Assembly (NCBI GenBank): GCA_041545745.1
Contig: CP168152.1
Coordinates: 804,001-868,000 of the forward strand
DNA from: Stenotrophomonas indicatrix
Lineage (GTDB): Bacteria > Pseudomonadota > Gammaproteobacteria > Xanthomonadales > Xanthomonadaceae
Direction: 5' to 3'
DNA length: 64,000 bases
Part shown: piece after piece, positions 1 to 8,638 of the stretch
Layout: each line of letters starts with the position of its first letter
How positions within the stretch are numbered: position 1 is the first letter of the stretch
Made by a program: the position numbers and the translations under genes
The notes under the pieces: model-generated
The model's input: the letters and a program-made list of their open reading frames with translations, nothing else
Told to the model about the DNA's origin: nothing
Database searches by the model: none

Positions 1-1
1 G

Positions 2-1282
2 CAGTGGGTGGTCAGCGCCTACACCGTGGCCTTCGGTGGCAGCCTGCTGCTGGGCGGGCGTGCGGCCGATCTGCTGGGCCGGCGCCGCTTCTACCGGCTG
101 GGCATGCTGCTGTTCGCGCTGGCCTCGCTGCTGGGCGCGCTGGCGCCCAATGCCACGCTGCTGATCGTGGCGCGTGCGGCGCAGGGCATCGGTGCGGCAC
201 TGCTGTTCCCGGCCACCCTGGCCTTGATCAATACCCTGTATGCCGAAGGCCCGGTGCGCAACCGCGCGCTGGCGATCTGGAGCATGGCCAGTGCCGCGGG
301 CCTGGCGCTGGGCACGCTGCTGGGCGGCGTGCTGACCCAGGCGTTCGGCTGGCCGGCGGTGCTGGCGGTGATCGTGCCACTGGCCACGGCCTGTGCGGTT
401 GCTGCGGGCGCGTGGCTGCCGGCCGATGGCCCGCGCGTGCGCGGCCGTTCCTTCGACCTGGCCGGCTGCCTCACCGTCACTGCCGGCGGCAGCCTGCTGG
501 TCACCACCCTGGTACAGGGGCCGGAGTGGGGTTGGACGGCGCCGGCCACGCTCATCTGCCTGCTGCTGTCAGCGGTACTGCTGACGGTTTTCGTGCAGAT
601 CGAAAAGCGCAGCCGTGATCCGCTGATGCAATTCGCACTGCTGCGCCTGCCTGGCCTGCGTGCGGCACTCGGCCTGACCTTCGCGTTCATGAGCAGCTAT
701 GGCGTGCAGTACTACTTCCTGGCGCTGTATTTCCAGGATGGTTACGGCTGGAGCCCGCTGCAGGCTGGCATGGCCTTCCTGCTGCCGACGCTGGTGTGCA
801 CCTTCGGCATCCGCATTGCCGAGCGCATGCTGCAGCGCCGTTCGCCACGGCAGGTGCTGGCCTGGGGTTTCGCCGCCGGTGCCGTCGGCATCGCCGCAGT
901 GGCGCTGGCGATGCCGCACGGCGCCGGCTACTGGCCGCTGCTGCCGGGCATCGTGGTGCTCAGCGTCGGCCAGGGCATGAGCTGGACGGCGATGTGGATC
1001 GTGGCCGGGCAGGGCGTGCCGGGTCCACAGCAGGGTGTCGCGTCCGGCATGGCCGCCACCGCACAGCAGATCGGCGGCGCGTTGGGGCTGGCGGTACTGG
1101 TGATGGTGGCCAATGCCGCGCGCGGTACGCAGGCAGCGACCAGTGCCGATGCCCTGCAGGGTATGGTCAACGCACAGTACGGCGCCGCGCTGTTCGCCGC
1201 GCTCGGCGTGGTCATCGCGCTGGGCCTGCGTCCGGCACGGGTAGACTCGGCGACGACCGCTTGCCTGAGCAACGAAGCATGA
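2..1282 (+). CDS. MFS drug-efflux transporter (DHA2/EmrB-QacA type), 5' truncated by window edge
   Basis: This is an inner-membrane proton-coupled multidrug exporter whose first residues lie outside the window; the reading frame is open from base 2. The visible part begins QWVVSAYTVAFGG, typical of the first periplasm-to-helix segment of the 14-helix DHA2 family. It is followed by the family motif A, GRAADLLGRRR, in the first cytoplasmic loop and by motif C-like glycine-rich helices (ASAAGLALGTLLGGVL). Alternating hydrophobic segments continue to the end, giving about 12-13 helices in the 426 visible residues. The stop codon overlaps the next start (ATGA at 1279-1282), so the two genes are probably translationally coupled. 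The substrate cannot be predicted from sequence. Confidence 0.9.
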   Translation, partial: QWVVSAYTVAFGGSLLLGGRAADLLGRRRFYRLGMLLFALASLLGALAPNATLLIVARAAQGIGAALLFPATLALINTLYAEGPVRNRALAIWSMASAAGLALGTLLGGVLTQAFGWPAVLAVIVPLATACAVAAGAWLPADGPRVRGRSFDLAGCLTVTAGGSLLVTTLVQGPEWGWTAPATLICLLLSAVLLTVFVQIEKRSRDPLMQFALLRLPGLRAALGLTFAFMSSYGVQYYFLALYFQDGYGWSPLQAGMAFLLPTLVCTFGIRIAERMLQRRSPRQVLAWGFAAGAVGIAAVALAMPHGAGYWPLLPGIVVLSVGQGMSWTAMWIVAGQGVPGPQQGVASGMAATAQQIGGALGLAVLVMVANAARGTQAATSADALQGMVNAQYGAALFAALGVVIALGLRPARVDSATTACLSNEA

Positions 1283-2013
1283 TCGAGCTGCTGGACCTGC
1301 AACAGACCCTGCACGCGTTCGCAGCCTGCAACGATGACGATGAGGTGTATGCCTCCTTCGGCTGGGTGCACGCCACCGACGACGACCTGCTGCAGGCGCG
1401 CTTCTGGTTGCCGGCCGATGAAGACGCCGCGTTCGATGATGATGGTGAGGTGCCCGAGGCCGCGCAGGCGCTGGGGCTGTCGACCTACCTGGAACCGGCC
1501 ACGTTCGCTGACGTCCTGGATGTGCAGAAGCGCCAGCGCCCGCTTTCTTCCCTGCACGATTACGCCGAAGCGTTGGCGTACTACGCAGAGTACGACGCCT
1601 TCCTGCAGGTGGACGGTGTCGATGAAGCATTGGGCGAAGCGGGTGCTGCCGAACAGGCCGCTGCGTGCGCAGCCGGTGTCGGGCCGGGCATCTTCGCCGC
1701 ATTCGGGTTGACGCTGGAGGGATGTGCGGACGAACAGATCAAGGTTGCGGCACAGCGCGTGGCGCGCCTGCTCGATATTCCGGTGGGCGAAGCGCTGGCA
1801 CGTTGCCGCGCGCTGCCGCTGGTGCTGGGGGAGATGCTGGATCGGCGCCGAGCACAGGCGATCAAGGATGATTTCGCCGGCATCGGCATACCGCTGCAGG
1901 TTCGCGGTTACAAGCCGTTCCCTTGGATGGATGCGCCGGCACTACCCAGTAGATCCACGCCATGCGTGGATGACGTCATCCGAACGCCAACAACTTTGGC
2001 TGCAACGCGCTGA
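1279..2013 (+). CDS. Hypothetical acidic protein, 244 aa, coupled to the MFS gene
   Basis: I do not recognise this family. The ATG overlaps the stop of the transporter (ATGA), which supports this start and co-expression. The protein begins MIELLDLQQTLHAFAACNDDDE and is rich in Asp, Glu and Ala, soluble, with no signal peptide or membrane segment. Its body ends around PFPWMDAPAL. The final ~20 residues (SRSTPCVDD onward) are read straight through a SMAG stem-loop repeat at 1949-1973, so the native C-terminus has probably been replaced by repeat-derived sequence. The last 38 bp overlap the 3' end of the convergent gene on the other strand. A role linked to the transporter is only inferred from coupling. 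Confidence 0.75.
   Translation: MIELLDLQQTLHAFAACNDDDEVYASFGWVHATDDDLLQARFWLPADEDAAFDDDGEVPEAAQALGLSTYLEPATFADVLDVQKRQRPLSSLHDYAEALAYYAEYDAFLQVDGVDEALGEAGAAEQAAACAAGVGPGIFAAFGLTLEGCADEQIKVAAQRVARLLDIPVGEALARCRALPLVLGEMLDRRRAQAIKDDFAGIGIPLQVRGYKPFPWMDAPALPSRSTPCVDDVIRTPTTLAATR
1949..1973 (+). repeat. SMAG-type GTAG stem-loop repeat
   Basis: GTAG (1949-1952) is followed by an 8-bp inverted repeat, ATCCACGC / GCGTGGAT, with a short loop. This is the layout of the SMAG (REP) repeats known from Stenotrophomonas maltophilia. It is unusual in lying inside the reading frame of the upstream gene and supplying its C-terminal residues. Confidence 0.85.
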
Positions 2014-2773
2014 AAATCCGCGCCAACCGCTCCGCCCACGCCTGCTGCCCGGCGTCATCGGCGATCAGGTCCTGGCGGATCTCCAGTTCCACATGCACCA
2101 GACCGCGGCCTTCGCCATGTACCGGTACCGCGTAATCGCTGTTGCTGTTGACGGAATAGGGTTCGTTGTCGCCCACCACCAGATCGCCTTCATCGCGCAG
2201 CGCCTGCAGCAGGGCGTGGGCAAAACGGGTGTCCTGGTGGTACAGCACGCCGGCATGCCAAGGGCGCTCAACGCCGTTCATCACCGGGGTGAAGCTGTGC
2301 ATCATCACCAGCAGCGTCGGCCGTGCCGCATCGCGGCGCGCATCCAGTTCGGCGTCGATGCGTGCATGGTAGGGCGCGTGGATCGCATCGATACGCTGCT
2401 GCCGCTGCACTGGCGACAGCCCGGCATTGCCCGGCACCACGGTGTGGTCGCTGACCTCGGGGATCAGCGTGGGCGAAACCAGCGGGCGGTTGCAGTCGAT
2501 CAGCAGCCGCGAATAGGTCTGCTCGATCGCCCACGCATCCAGCCGATCGGCCAGGGCACGGGTGGTGCCGCCGATGCCGATGTCCCAGCCGATATGCCGG
2601 TCCAGTTCGGTCTGCGGCAATCCAAGATCGGCCAGTGCACGCGGCACCTGTTGGCCGGCATGATCGGCCAGCAGCAGGAACGGTGAGGCGCCCTGCGCAC
2701 GGTGCACGCTGAAGATCGCCGGATCGTCGGCGCCCAGCAGTGCCGGCAGCGCGTGCAGGCCGGCGTCAGCCAC
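1976..2773 (-). CDS. N-formylglutamate amidohydrolase family protein (265 aa)
   Basis: This is a zinc-dependent amidohydrolase of the HutG/N-formylglutamate amidohydrolase family, which removes formyl groups from N-formyl amino acids. Family blocks visible in order are ADHAGQQVPRAL (~35-47), HIGWDIGIGG (~60), YSRLLIDCNRP (~87), and MMHSFTPVMNGVERPWHAG (~160-178) with conserved His, Glu and Trp. No histidine-utilisation genes are nearby, so the substrate may not be formylglutamate. It is the last gene of an operon in which each gene overlaps the next: its ATG lies 8 bp inside the end of the NUDIX gene. Its own 3' end overlaps the convergent hypothetical gene. Confidence 0.85.
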   Translation of the reverse strand: MADAGLHALPALLGADDPAIFSVHRAQGASPFLLLADHAGQQVPRALADLGLPQTELDRHIGWDIGIGGTTRALADRLDAWAIEQTYSRLLIDCNRPLVSPTLIPEVSDHTVVPGNAGLSPVQRQQRIDAIHAPYHARIDAELDARRDAARPTLLVMMHSFTPVMNGVERPWHAGVLYHQDTRFAHALLQALRDEGDLVVGDNEPYSVNSNSDYAVPVHGEGRGLVHVELEIRQDLIADDAGQQAWAERLARIFSALQPKLLAFG

Positions 2774-3320
2774 GGGGCCGGCCGTCCAGGTGGTGCTCGA
2801 TCATCCACAGGCCGGCCCACAGCTTGGCATCTGCTTCATAGCCTTCGGCCATCTTCTGCACCAGCCAGGCAGCCGCCTGCGTGCGCGGGATCTCATGCAC
2901 GGTGATGTCCTCGCTCTCGTCACCACCGCCTTCGCCGATGCGACGCAGGCCGGTGGCACGCACGAAGGCGATCTTCTCGCTGCTGGCACCGGAGGAGGTG
3001 GGGCCGATCATCAGCACTTCGGCGTGCTCGGCGGTCCAGCCGGTTTCCTCCTCCAGTTCGCGTACAGCGGACACTTCGATGGACTCGCCCGCATCGATGT
3101 CGCCGACCAGCCCCGCCGGCATCTCGATGGTCGGCGCCTGCAGCGGCACGCGGAACTGTTCGACGAACAGCACCTTGTCCTCGGGGGTGACGGCAATGAT
3201 GATCGCGGCCAGGCCCCCGGCGTGGGTGCGTTCGCTGTACTCCCAGCTGCCGCGCACGACCATGCGCTGGTATTTGCCTTCGTAGACGACACGCGGTGCT
3301 TCGGTGTTGCGCTGGCTCAT
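2766..3320 (-). CDS. NUDIX hydrolase (ADP-ribose pyrophosphatase-like), 184 aa
   Basis: This is a cytoplasmic hydrolase of nucleoside diphosphates linked to another moiety X. The full NUDIX box, G-x5-E-x7-REL-x-EE-x-GW, is intact at about residues 74-96 (GDIDAGE ... RELEEETGW) and includes all metal-binding glutamates. The flanking strand FVEQFRVPLQAPTIEMPAG is typical of the ADP-ribose pyrophosphatase subgroup. The start MSQRNTEAPRVV is chosen because its ATG forms an ATGA overlap with the stop of the upstream exonuclease gene. The exact substrate is not determined by the motif; ADP-ribose is the best guess. Confidence 0.9.
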   Translation of the reverse strand: MSQRNTEAPRVVYEGKYQRMVVRGSWEYSERTHAGGLAAIIIAVTPEDKVLFVEQFRVPLQAPTIEMPAGLVGDIDAGESIEVSAVRELEEETGWTAEHAEVLMIGPTSSGASSEKIAFVRATGLRRIGEGGGDESEDITVHEIPRTQAAAWLVQKMAEGYEADAKLWAGLWMIEHHLDGRPRG

Positions 3321-4270
3321 GCGGGCTCGCTGGAAGTGGGAGAAGTGGGAACGGGGTCGGAAATGCCGGCGGCATTGAACAGCCGGCGACGGGTCATGGG
3401 GCCGAATCGCAGGGTCTGGCACAGGCCGCCGAGCAGCTCCGCATCGGCCACCTGGCGCGGCATGCCGGGCTGGCAGCCTTCCAATGGAGCGTCCAGGGCG
3501 ATGGTGGTCAGCTGGCGCCAGAGCTGGGCGTGCTCGCGCTGCTCGCGCAGGCGCACCGCCATCTGCGCCGCACCGCGCAGGCGCAGGAACGGCACTTCGT
3601 CGAGGCGTTCGTACAGCACGTCCATGCTGCCGAAATGGGCCAGCAGCACGGCTGCCGACTTGGCGCCGACTCCGCTGATGCCCGGAATGTTGTCGACCGC
3701 ATCGCCGCACAGCGCCAGGTAGTCGGCGATCTGGTGCGCGTGCACGCCGTGCTTGGCCTTTACCCCGGCCACGTCCCAGCGCTGGTTGCGTGCGTAGTCC
3801 CATTGCTCGTCATGGTCGAGCAGCAACTGCGACAGGTCCTTGTCGGCGGAAATGATCACGCCGCGATGGCTGTTGCGGTGGCCATGCAGGGCGCTGCCGA
3901 TCAGGTCGTCGGCTTCGTAATCGTGGTGGGCCAGCACCGCCAGGCCCAGTGCCGCGCACAGCGCCTTGCAGTGCACGAACTGGCGCTTGAGTGCTTCCGG
4001 CGCCGGGTCCCGGTTGGCCTTGTAGGCCGGGTACAGGCGGTGGCGGAAGCCGCTGTCGAGCGCTTCATCGAAGGCGATGGCGATGTGCCGCGGGCGCTCG
4101 CGCTCAAGCAGGTCGAGCAGGAAGCGGGCGAATCCGTGCACGGCGTTGGTCGGCCAGCCCTGGCTGTCCTGGAATTCGTCCGGCAGCGAATGCCAGGCGC
4201 GGAACACGTAGATGCTGGCGTCGACCAGATACAGCGGCGGCGGTATCGCCACGGGAATCACGGCGCTCAC
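3317..4270 (-). CDS. Stand-alone 5'-3' exonuclease/flap endonuclease-like protein (317 aa)
   Basis: This protein corresponds to the 5' nuclease domain of DNA polymerase I without the polymerase part. Conserved acidic metal ligands are visible: YLVDAS near residue 17, AFDEALDSGFRHRLYPAYKANR at ~70-90, HHDYEADDLIGS at ~120, ISADKDLSQLL at ~145. A helix-hairpin-helix DNA-binding block, GDAVDNIPGISGVGAKSA, follows at ~190-207. It probably removes flaps or RNA primers and may back up PolA. The start is taken as GTG at 4270 because it overlaps the nitroreductase stop (GTGA); the next in-frame candidate is a GTG three codons downstream. It is embedded in an operon of overlapping genes. Confidence 0.88.
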   Translation of the reverse strand: MSAVIPVAIPPPLYLVDASIYVFRAWHSLPDEFQDSQGWPTNAVHGFARFLLDLLERERPRHIAIAFDEALDSGFRHRLYPAYKANRDPAPEALKRQFVHCKALCAALGLAVLAHHDYEADDLIGSALHGHRNSHRGVIISADKDLSQLLLDHDEQWDYARNQRWDVAGVKAKHGVHAHQIADYLALCGDAVDNIPGISGVGAKSAAVLLAHFGSMDVLYERLDEVPFLRLRGAAQMAVRLREQREHAQLWRQLTTIALDAPLEGCQPGMPRQVADAELLGGLCQTLRFGPMTRRRLFNAAGISDPVPTSPTSSEPA

Positions 4271-4863
4271 TGGCCGGTCCAGTCCTGCAGCAGGGCCGCG
4301 GCATCGGGGCGCTCGCGTTCGGGCACCTCGGCCTTGGGCGTGCCGATGTGGATGAAACCGGCAATGCCTTCGCCCTCGGTCAGCCCCAGATGGGCATGCA
4401 CGGCGGGATCGAAGGCCATCCACGCGGTCAGCCACTGCGCGCCGAAGCCCAGTGCCTGGGCGGCCTGCAACAGGGCAAAGCACACGCAGCCGGCGGTCAT
4501 CAGCTGTTCCTGCGCGGGCACTTTCGGGTCCGGGCGGGGGCTGGCCACCACCACGATCACCAGCGGTGCATGGCTGAAGCGCTGGCGGTCCTTCTCGAAC
4601 ACGGCCTCGCCGGCATGCGGGTCGCGCTGGCGGCTGCGCGTGGCCAGGAAGTCGCCCAGAGTGTGACGTGCATCGCCGGCGATCTTCAGGAAGCGGAACG
4701 GTACGCGCTTGCCGTGGTCGGGCACGCGCACCGCCGAGGTCAGCATCCGCTGCAGGGTGGCCGGGTCTGGACCGGGCTCGCCCAGCTGCCGCGAGGGCAC
4801 CGAGCGGCGGGCATCCAGGGCAAGCAGGGCAGCAGGGTCGGGCATGGAGTCTGAACCGGTCAT
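4267..4863 (-). CDS. Nitroreductase family protein, YdjA-like (198 aa)
   Basis: This is an FMN-dependent oxidoreductase of the compact single-domain nitroreductase family. ARRSVPSRQLGEPGP near the N-terminus is the arginine/serine FMN-phosphate contact segment. VPDHGKRVPFRFLKI, AGCVCFALLQAAQALGFGAQWLT and a C-terminal GFIHIGTP follow the family order and resemble E. coli YdjA. It probably works as a homodimer with NAD(P)H; the natural substrate is unknown. It is the first gene of the operon. A perfect TATAAT on this strand at 4881-4876 would place transcription start only a few bases before the ATG at 4863. The mRNA may therefore be almost leaderless, or translation may begin at ATG 4845 (MPDPAALL). 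Confidence 0.87.
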   Translation of the reverse strand: MTGSDSMPDPAALLALDARRSVPSRQLGEPGPDPATLQRMLTSAVRVPDHGKRVPFRFLKIAGDARHTLGDFLATRSRQRDPHAGEAVFEKDRQRFSHAPLVIVVVASPRPDPKVPAQEQLMTAGCVCFALLQAAQALGFGAQWLTAWMAFDPAVHAHLGLTEGEGIAGFIHIGTPKAEVPERERPDAAALLQDWTGQ

Positions 4864-5177
4864 CACGGGTCGCTGATTATAGTCGGGGAGGTAGATGACG
4901 CCGTTTGTGTCGCGTCAGACCCCTGAATAGCAAACTGTGATGAACATCATGCCACTGGCGGATCACGGAGCCCCGCGTCCCCTCGCCTCGCAGGCCCTGC
5001 ACGGCTTACGATACGTAATATTGCCGGGCCGCCGTTCATGAGGTTTGAAGTGAGGACTGTTTCACTGTCCGTGATGGGCTGGCCGGCCTACCATCGAGGG
5101 ACCGGTGCATGGGGTGTACCGGCCGTCGTGATGTCCATGATGTCTGTCGCACCAGAGAAGGTGGGGAGCCTTCCCGA
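4864..5177. other. Divergent intergenic region (promoters for nitroreductase operon and DUF1631 gene)
   Basis: This ~310-bp region has no gene. Near its left end, TATAAT on the minus strand (4881-4876) is a likely -10 box for the nitroreductase operon. An AT-rich patch at 5007-5022 (TACGATACGTAATATT) is the best candidate for the plus-strand promoter. No clear -35 is visible for either. I see no repeat or RNA here. Confidence 0.5.
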
Positions 5178-7499
5178 ATGATGAGCGCGCCCACTCCGAT
5201 GGGATCGCCGGGCCGTGACCCGGCCCAGCTCCAGCTTGCCCGGGACATCGTCCTGCCGGCGTTGTGCCAGGCCTTTGGCGCGGCACTGGCCCGCTTCGAT
5301 GATGCCCTGTTCGACCGTGCCGGCAATGCCGGCTCGTCGCAGTTGCTGTTCCTGGACGCGATGCGCGAGCTGCGCCGCCGCCGTGAGGAGATTGCCGGTG
5401 CCTTCGCCGGCCATCTTGGCCATGCCTGGGCCGGCCTGGCTGCAGGCGAGCCCGTCTCTGCCGAGCTGACCCTGTCCGGACAGGCCCAGGATGGCCTGAG
5501 CCTGGTGCCGGAACATGTACTGGAATCGCGGTTGGCGGTGCGCAACTTCGCCACCGTGCTGCTGCGCGACTTCAAGCCGGTGCTGGCGCGGCTTGACCGT
5601 CGCCTGGGCTGGCTGGGCGGCGGTATCGACCTCGACGCCGACCGCAACCCGATCAGCCCCGAGCATCTGGGCGTGGCCATCCACGAAGCCTTCGCCGGCT
5701 GTGAGCTGGCCCCGGAAGTGCACCTGGTGCTGATCAAACTGTGCGAGCGCGACATGCGCGCACCGGTGGGCCGCATCTACGAAAAGCTGGACGAGCACCT
5801 GGCCGCGGCTGGGGTGATGTCGCAGATGGGTGCCCCGCGCCGACCACTGGCGCCGGCGCCGACGCAGCACGTTGCGCATGGCCTGGATGATCTGGTCGAG
5901 CAGCGCACGGCACCTGGCTTCGACAACGAATTCAATGACGACGAACAGGCCGCACCGGCCTGGGCGCAGCGGTTTGCCGCGCGCTGGTCGGAGCGTCGTG
6001 GCCACATGCAGCAACACGCGGGTGGCGAAGAGAACCCGTCCGGTGAAGCCTATCCCGGCCAGCAGGGCATGCTGCTGGAAGCCCTGCACGAACTGCTGCA
6101 GCAGACCCGCCACGTGCGCGAGGACGCAACCTCTGCGGCGCAGGTCGCGGTCGGCCAGCATCGCCCGTTGAGCCAGCGCGAAATGATGTCCGTACTGTCG
6201 CTGCTGCAGGCCACGCCCAGTGCGACCCTGCGCGCGGCGATCGGCGAGGACGGCGAATCCCTGGCGCAGCGCTTGAAGAGCGAAGTGCTGTCCAGCGCCA
6301 CCCGGTTGGGTGTCGACCCGGGCCAGACCCGGCTGGACGCGCAGGACGAGGATGCGATCGACCTGGTCGGCATGCTGTTCGACGTGATGCTCGATGAGCG
6401 TGAACTGGAAGGCCGCTCGCGTGAGCTGATCGGCCGCTTGGTGGTTCCGTTCGTGAAAGTGGCGATGCTGGATCGCCGCATGTTCGTGCAGAAGACCCAC
6501 CCGGCGCGCAAGCTGCTCAACTCGCTGGCCGAGGCCTGCGAGGGCAACACCGGCGAAAGCCAGGCCGAACGCATGCTGATGGCCAAGGTCGAAGAAATCA
6601 TCGAGCGGCTGGTCGCCGAGTTCAACGAGAACCTGGCGATCTTCCTGACCCTGGAAGAAGAATTCCGCGATTTCCTGGTACAGCACCGCCGTCGCGTGGA
6701 AATCGCCGAGCGTCGGGCCGCCGAGACCCAGCGCGGCCAGGAAAAGCTGGAAATGGCCCGTACCCGTGCCGGTGCAGAACTGGATCGCCGCATCGGCGAC
6801 GCCACCCTGCCGCCGGCGATCGCCGAATTCCTGCGCCAGCCCTGGCAGCACCATCTGACCCTGGCGCTGCTGCGCGAGGGCGAGGAGGGTGCCTCGGTGG
6901 CCGAAGCGCTGACCCTGGCCGATGGTCTGCTGGAGGAAGTGGCCGAGGCGCGCCGGCAGATTGTCGGCAAGCCGTGGCTGCAGGCCTGGCAGCCGCTGCT
7001 GGCCAAGGTATTTGCCAGCGTCGGCGTGCATGGCGATGCAGCCACCGCAGCCGTCGATGCGCTGCACGACACATTGCAGGGCATCGCCGAATCGCGACCG
7101 GAGCTGGAGCGCGCGTTGCCCGAGTTGCCGCAGGTGGTACTGCCGGCGCCGCCGGCACCGGAAACGCCGGCAGTGGAGCTGGGCAGTACCTTCAATACCG
7201 ACGATTTCGACAACGCCGATGCCGATCGCTTCCGGCGGATGGAGATCGGCAACTGGCTGGACTTCGTCGACAAGGACGGCAAGGTGCAGGCCGGCAAGCT
7301 GTCCTGGATCAGCCCGATTTCCGCACGCCTGCTGTTCGTCAACCGTCGTGGCGTGCGCTTCTGCGTGGCCTCGCCCGAGGAACTGGCGGTGATGGTGCGG
7401 CTGGGTCGCCTGCGTCCCCACATCGACGATGGCGCCTTCGACAGCGCCATGCAGGGCGTGCTTGACCGCCTCGACCCGGGTGGTGCGACGCTGCACTGA
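5178..7499 (+). CDS. DUF1631 domain-containing protein (773 aa)
   Basis: This is a large soluble protein of the DUF1631 family, common in Xanthomonadaceae and Pseudomonas and without an established biochemical function. It is mostly helical, with charged segments predicted to be coiled coil (EERRAAETQRGQEKLE region, ~505-530). The C-terminal ~90 residues are the most characteristic: IGNWLDFVDKDGKVQAGKLSWIS followed by LLFVNRRGVRF, a beta-rich block reminiscent of a PilZ or small-barrel fold (inference). The start ATG at 5178 (MMSAPTPMG) is preceded by GGGGAG; upstream in-frame codons lack a ribosome-binding site. It appears monocistronic, with pntAA beginning 52 bp after its stop. Confidence 0.82.
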   Translation: MMSAPTPMGSPGRDPAQLQLARDIVLPALCQAFGAALARFDDALFDRAGNAGSSQLLFLDAMRELRRRREEIAGAFAGHLGHAWAGLAAGEPVSAELTLSGQAQDGLSLVPEHVLESRLAVRNFATVLLRDFKPVLARLDRRLGWLGGGIDLDADRNPISPEHLGVAIHEAFAGCELAPEVHLVLIKLCERDMRAPVGRIYEKLDEHLAAAGVMSQMGAPRRPLAPAPTQHVAHGLDDLVEQRTAPGFDNEFNDDEQAAPAWAQRFAARWSERRGHMQQHAGGEENPSGEAYPGQQGMLLEALHELLQQTRHVREDATSAAQVAVGQHRPLSQREMMSVLSLLQATPSATLRAAIGEDGESLAQRLKSEVLSSATRLGVDPGQTRLDAQDEDAIDLVGMLFDVMLDERELEGRSRELIGRLVVPFVKVAMLDRRMFVQKTHPARKLLNSLAEACEGNTGESQAERMLMAKVEEIIERLVAEFNENLAIFLTLEEEFRDFLVQHRRRVEIAERRAAETQRGQEKLEMARTRAGAELDRRIGDATLPPAIAEFLRQPWQHHLTLALLREGEEGASVAEALTLADGLLEEVAEARRQIVGKPWLQAWQPLLAKVFASVGVHGDAATAAVDALHDTLQGIAESRPELERALPELPQVVLPAPPAPETPAVELGSTFNTDDFDNADADRFRRMEIGNWLDFVDKDGKVQAGKLSWISPISARLLFVNRRGVRFCVASPEELAVMVRLGRLRPHIDDGAFDSAMQGVLDRLDPGGATLH

Positions 7500-7551
7500 G
7501 CCGCGTACGCCTGCTAGGATCGGACCCACTCACCGATCAGCGGGAATCTGC

Positions 7552-8631
7552 ATGGCCGTGGTGTTGCTGGGGATCAAGGAGACCGCGCCGGGCGAACGAC
7601 GCGTTGCGCTCACGCCGGAGACGGCGCGCAAGCTCGGTGCGCTGGGCATCACCGTGTGGTACCAGCCCGGTGCGGGTCAGGCCGCCGGCTTCACCGATGC
7701 CGCCTACGACGACGCAGGTGCCCGCGCCTTCGACGCCGCCCGTTGGGCCGAGATCGACATCCTGCTGTGCGTGCAGGCGCCACCCGCCGAGGTGCTGGCC
7801 CAGCTCAAGCCGGGCGCGAGTGTGGTCGGCCTGCTGACCCCGGCGGCTGACCCGGCGTTGGCCGCATTGGCTTCGGATGACCGCCTGCACCTGTTCCCGC
7901 TGCAGCAGCTGCCGCGCACCACGCGCGCGCAGGCGATGGACGTACTCAGTTCGCAGGCGGGCATGGCCGGCTACAAGGCGGCATTGATCGCTGCCGAACG
8001 TGCGCCGCGTTTCTTTCCGATGCTGACCACGGCGGCCGGTACCGTGCGTCCAGCCAAGGTGCTGGTGATCGGCGCCGGTGTCGCGGGCCTGCAGGCCATT
8101 GCCACTTCGCGCCGCCTGGGTGCGCAGGTGGAGGGCTTCGACGTGCGCCCGGAAACCCGCGAACAGATCCAGTCGCTCGGTGCGCGCTTCCTCGATCTCG
8201 GGGTGAGTGCGGTGGGCGAGGGCGGTTATGCGCGGGCGCTGACCGATGACGAGCGCGCCGAACAGCAGCGTCGTCTCGGCGACCATCTGCGCAGCGTGGA
8301 CGTGGTGGTCTGCACTGCCGCCGTGCCGGGACGGCGGGCACCGACGATCGTCACCGCCGCGATGGTCGAAGGCATGGCAGCGGGCAGCGTGATCGTCGAT
8401 CTGGCCGCCGAGAGTGGTGGCAACTGCGAACTGACCCAGTCCGGCGAATGCATCGAGCACCAGGGTGTGACCATCGACGGCCCGCTGGGCCTGGCCAGCC
8501 TGGGCGCAACCCAGGCCAGCGAGATGTATGCGCGCAACCTGATGAACTTCGTCGCCCTGTTCGTGCGCGAAGGCCAGCTTGGCTTCGACTGGGAAGACGA
8601 ACTGCTGGCCAAGACCCGCTGGCAGGCATGA
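7552..8631 (+). CDS. pntAA: NAD(P) transhydrogenase subunit alpha, soluble NAD(H)-binding part (PntAA)
   Basis: This is domain I of the proton-translocating Re/Si-specific transhydrogenase, which transfers hydride between NADH and NADP+ at the inner membrane. The N-terminus MAVVLLGIKETAPGERRVALTPE is the alanine dehydrogenase/PntA signature, and the Rossmann motif VLVIGAGVAGLQAI (~172-185) binds NAD. The protein ends at residue 359 without membrane helices, so it is the three-polypeptide form. Its partners pntAB and pntB are not adjacent: they start 1.5 kb downstream, beyond three opposite-strand genes. The ATG at 7552 fits the conserved N-terminus, although no strong Shine-Dalgarno is visible. 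A perfect 19-bp hairpin lies 8 bp after the stop. Confidence 0.95.
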   Translation: MAVVLLGIKETAPGERRVALTPETARKLGALGITVWYQPGAGQAAGFTDAAYDDAGARAFDAARWAEIDILLCVQAPPAEVLAQLKPGASVVGLLTPAADPALAALASDDRLHLFPLQQLPRTTRAQAMDVLSSQAGMAGYKAALIAAERAPRFFPMLTTAAGTVRPAKVLVIGAGVAGLQAIATSRRLGAQVEGFDVRPETREQIQSLGARFLDLGVSAVGEGGYARALTDDERAEQQRRLGDHLRSVDVVVCTAAVPGRRAPTIVTAAMVEGMAAGSVIVDLAAESGGNCELTQSGECIEHQGVTIDGPLGLASLGATQASEMYARNLMNFVALFVREGQLGFDWEDELLAKTRWQA

Positions 8632-8638
8632 TCGGCAT

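Noticed and set aside
5088..7529. Long antisense frames opposite the DUF1631 gene, and similar ones opposite pntB, the subtilase and the TonB receptor
   Set aside because: Their composition is that of reverse-strand translation of GC-rich genes (His/Gln/Arg-rich or Ala/Arg-rich), they lack ribosome-binding sites, and the plus-strand products match known families.
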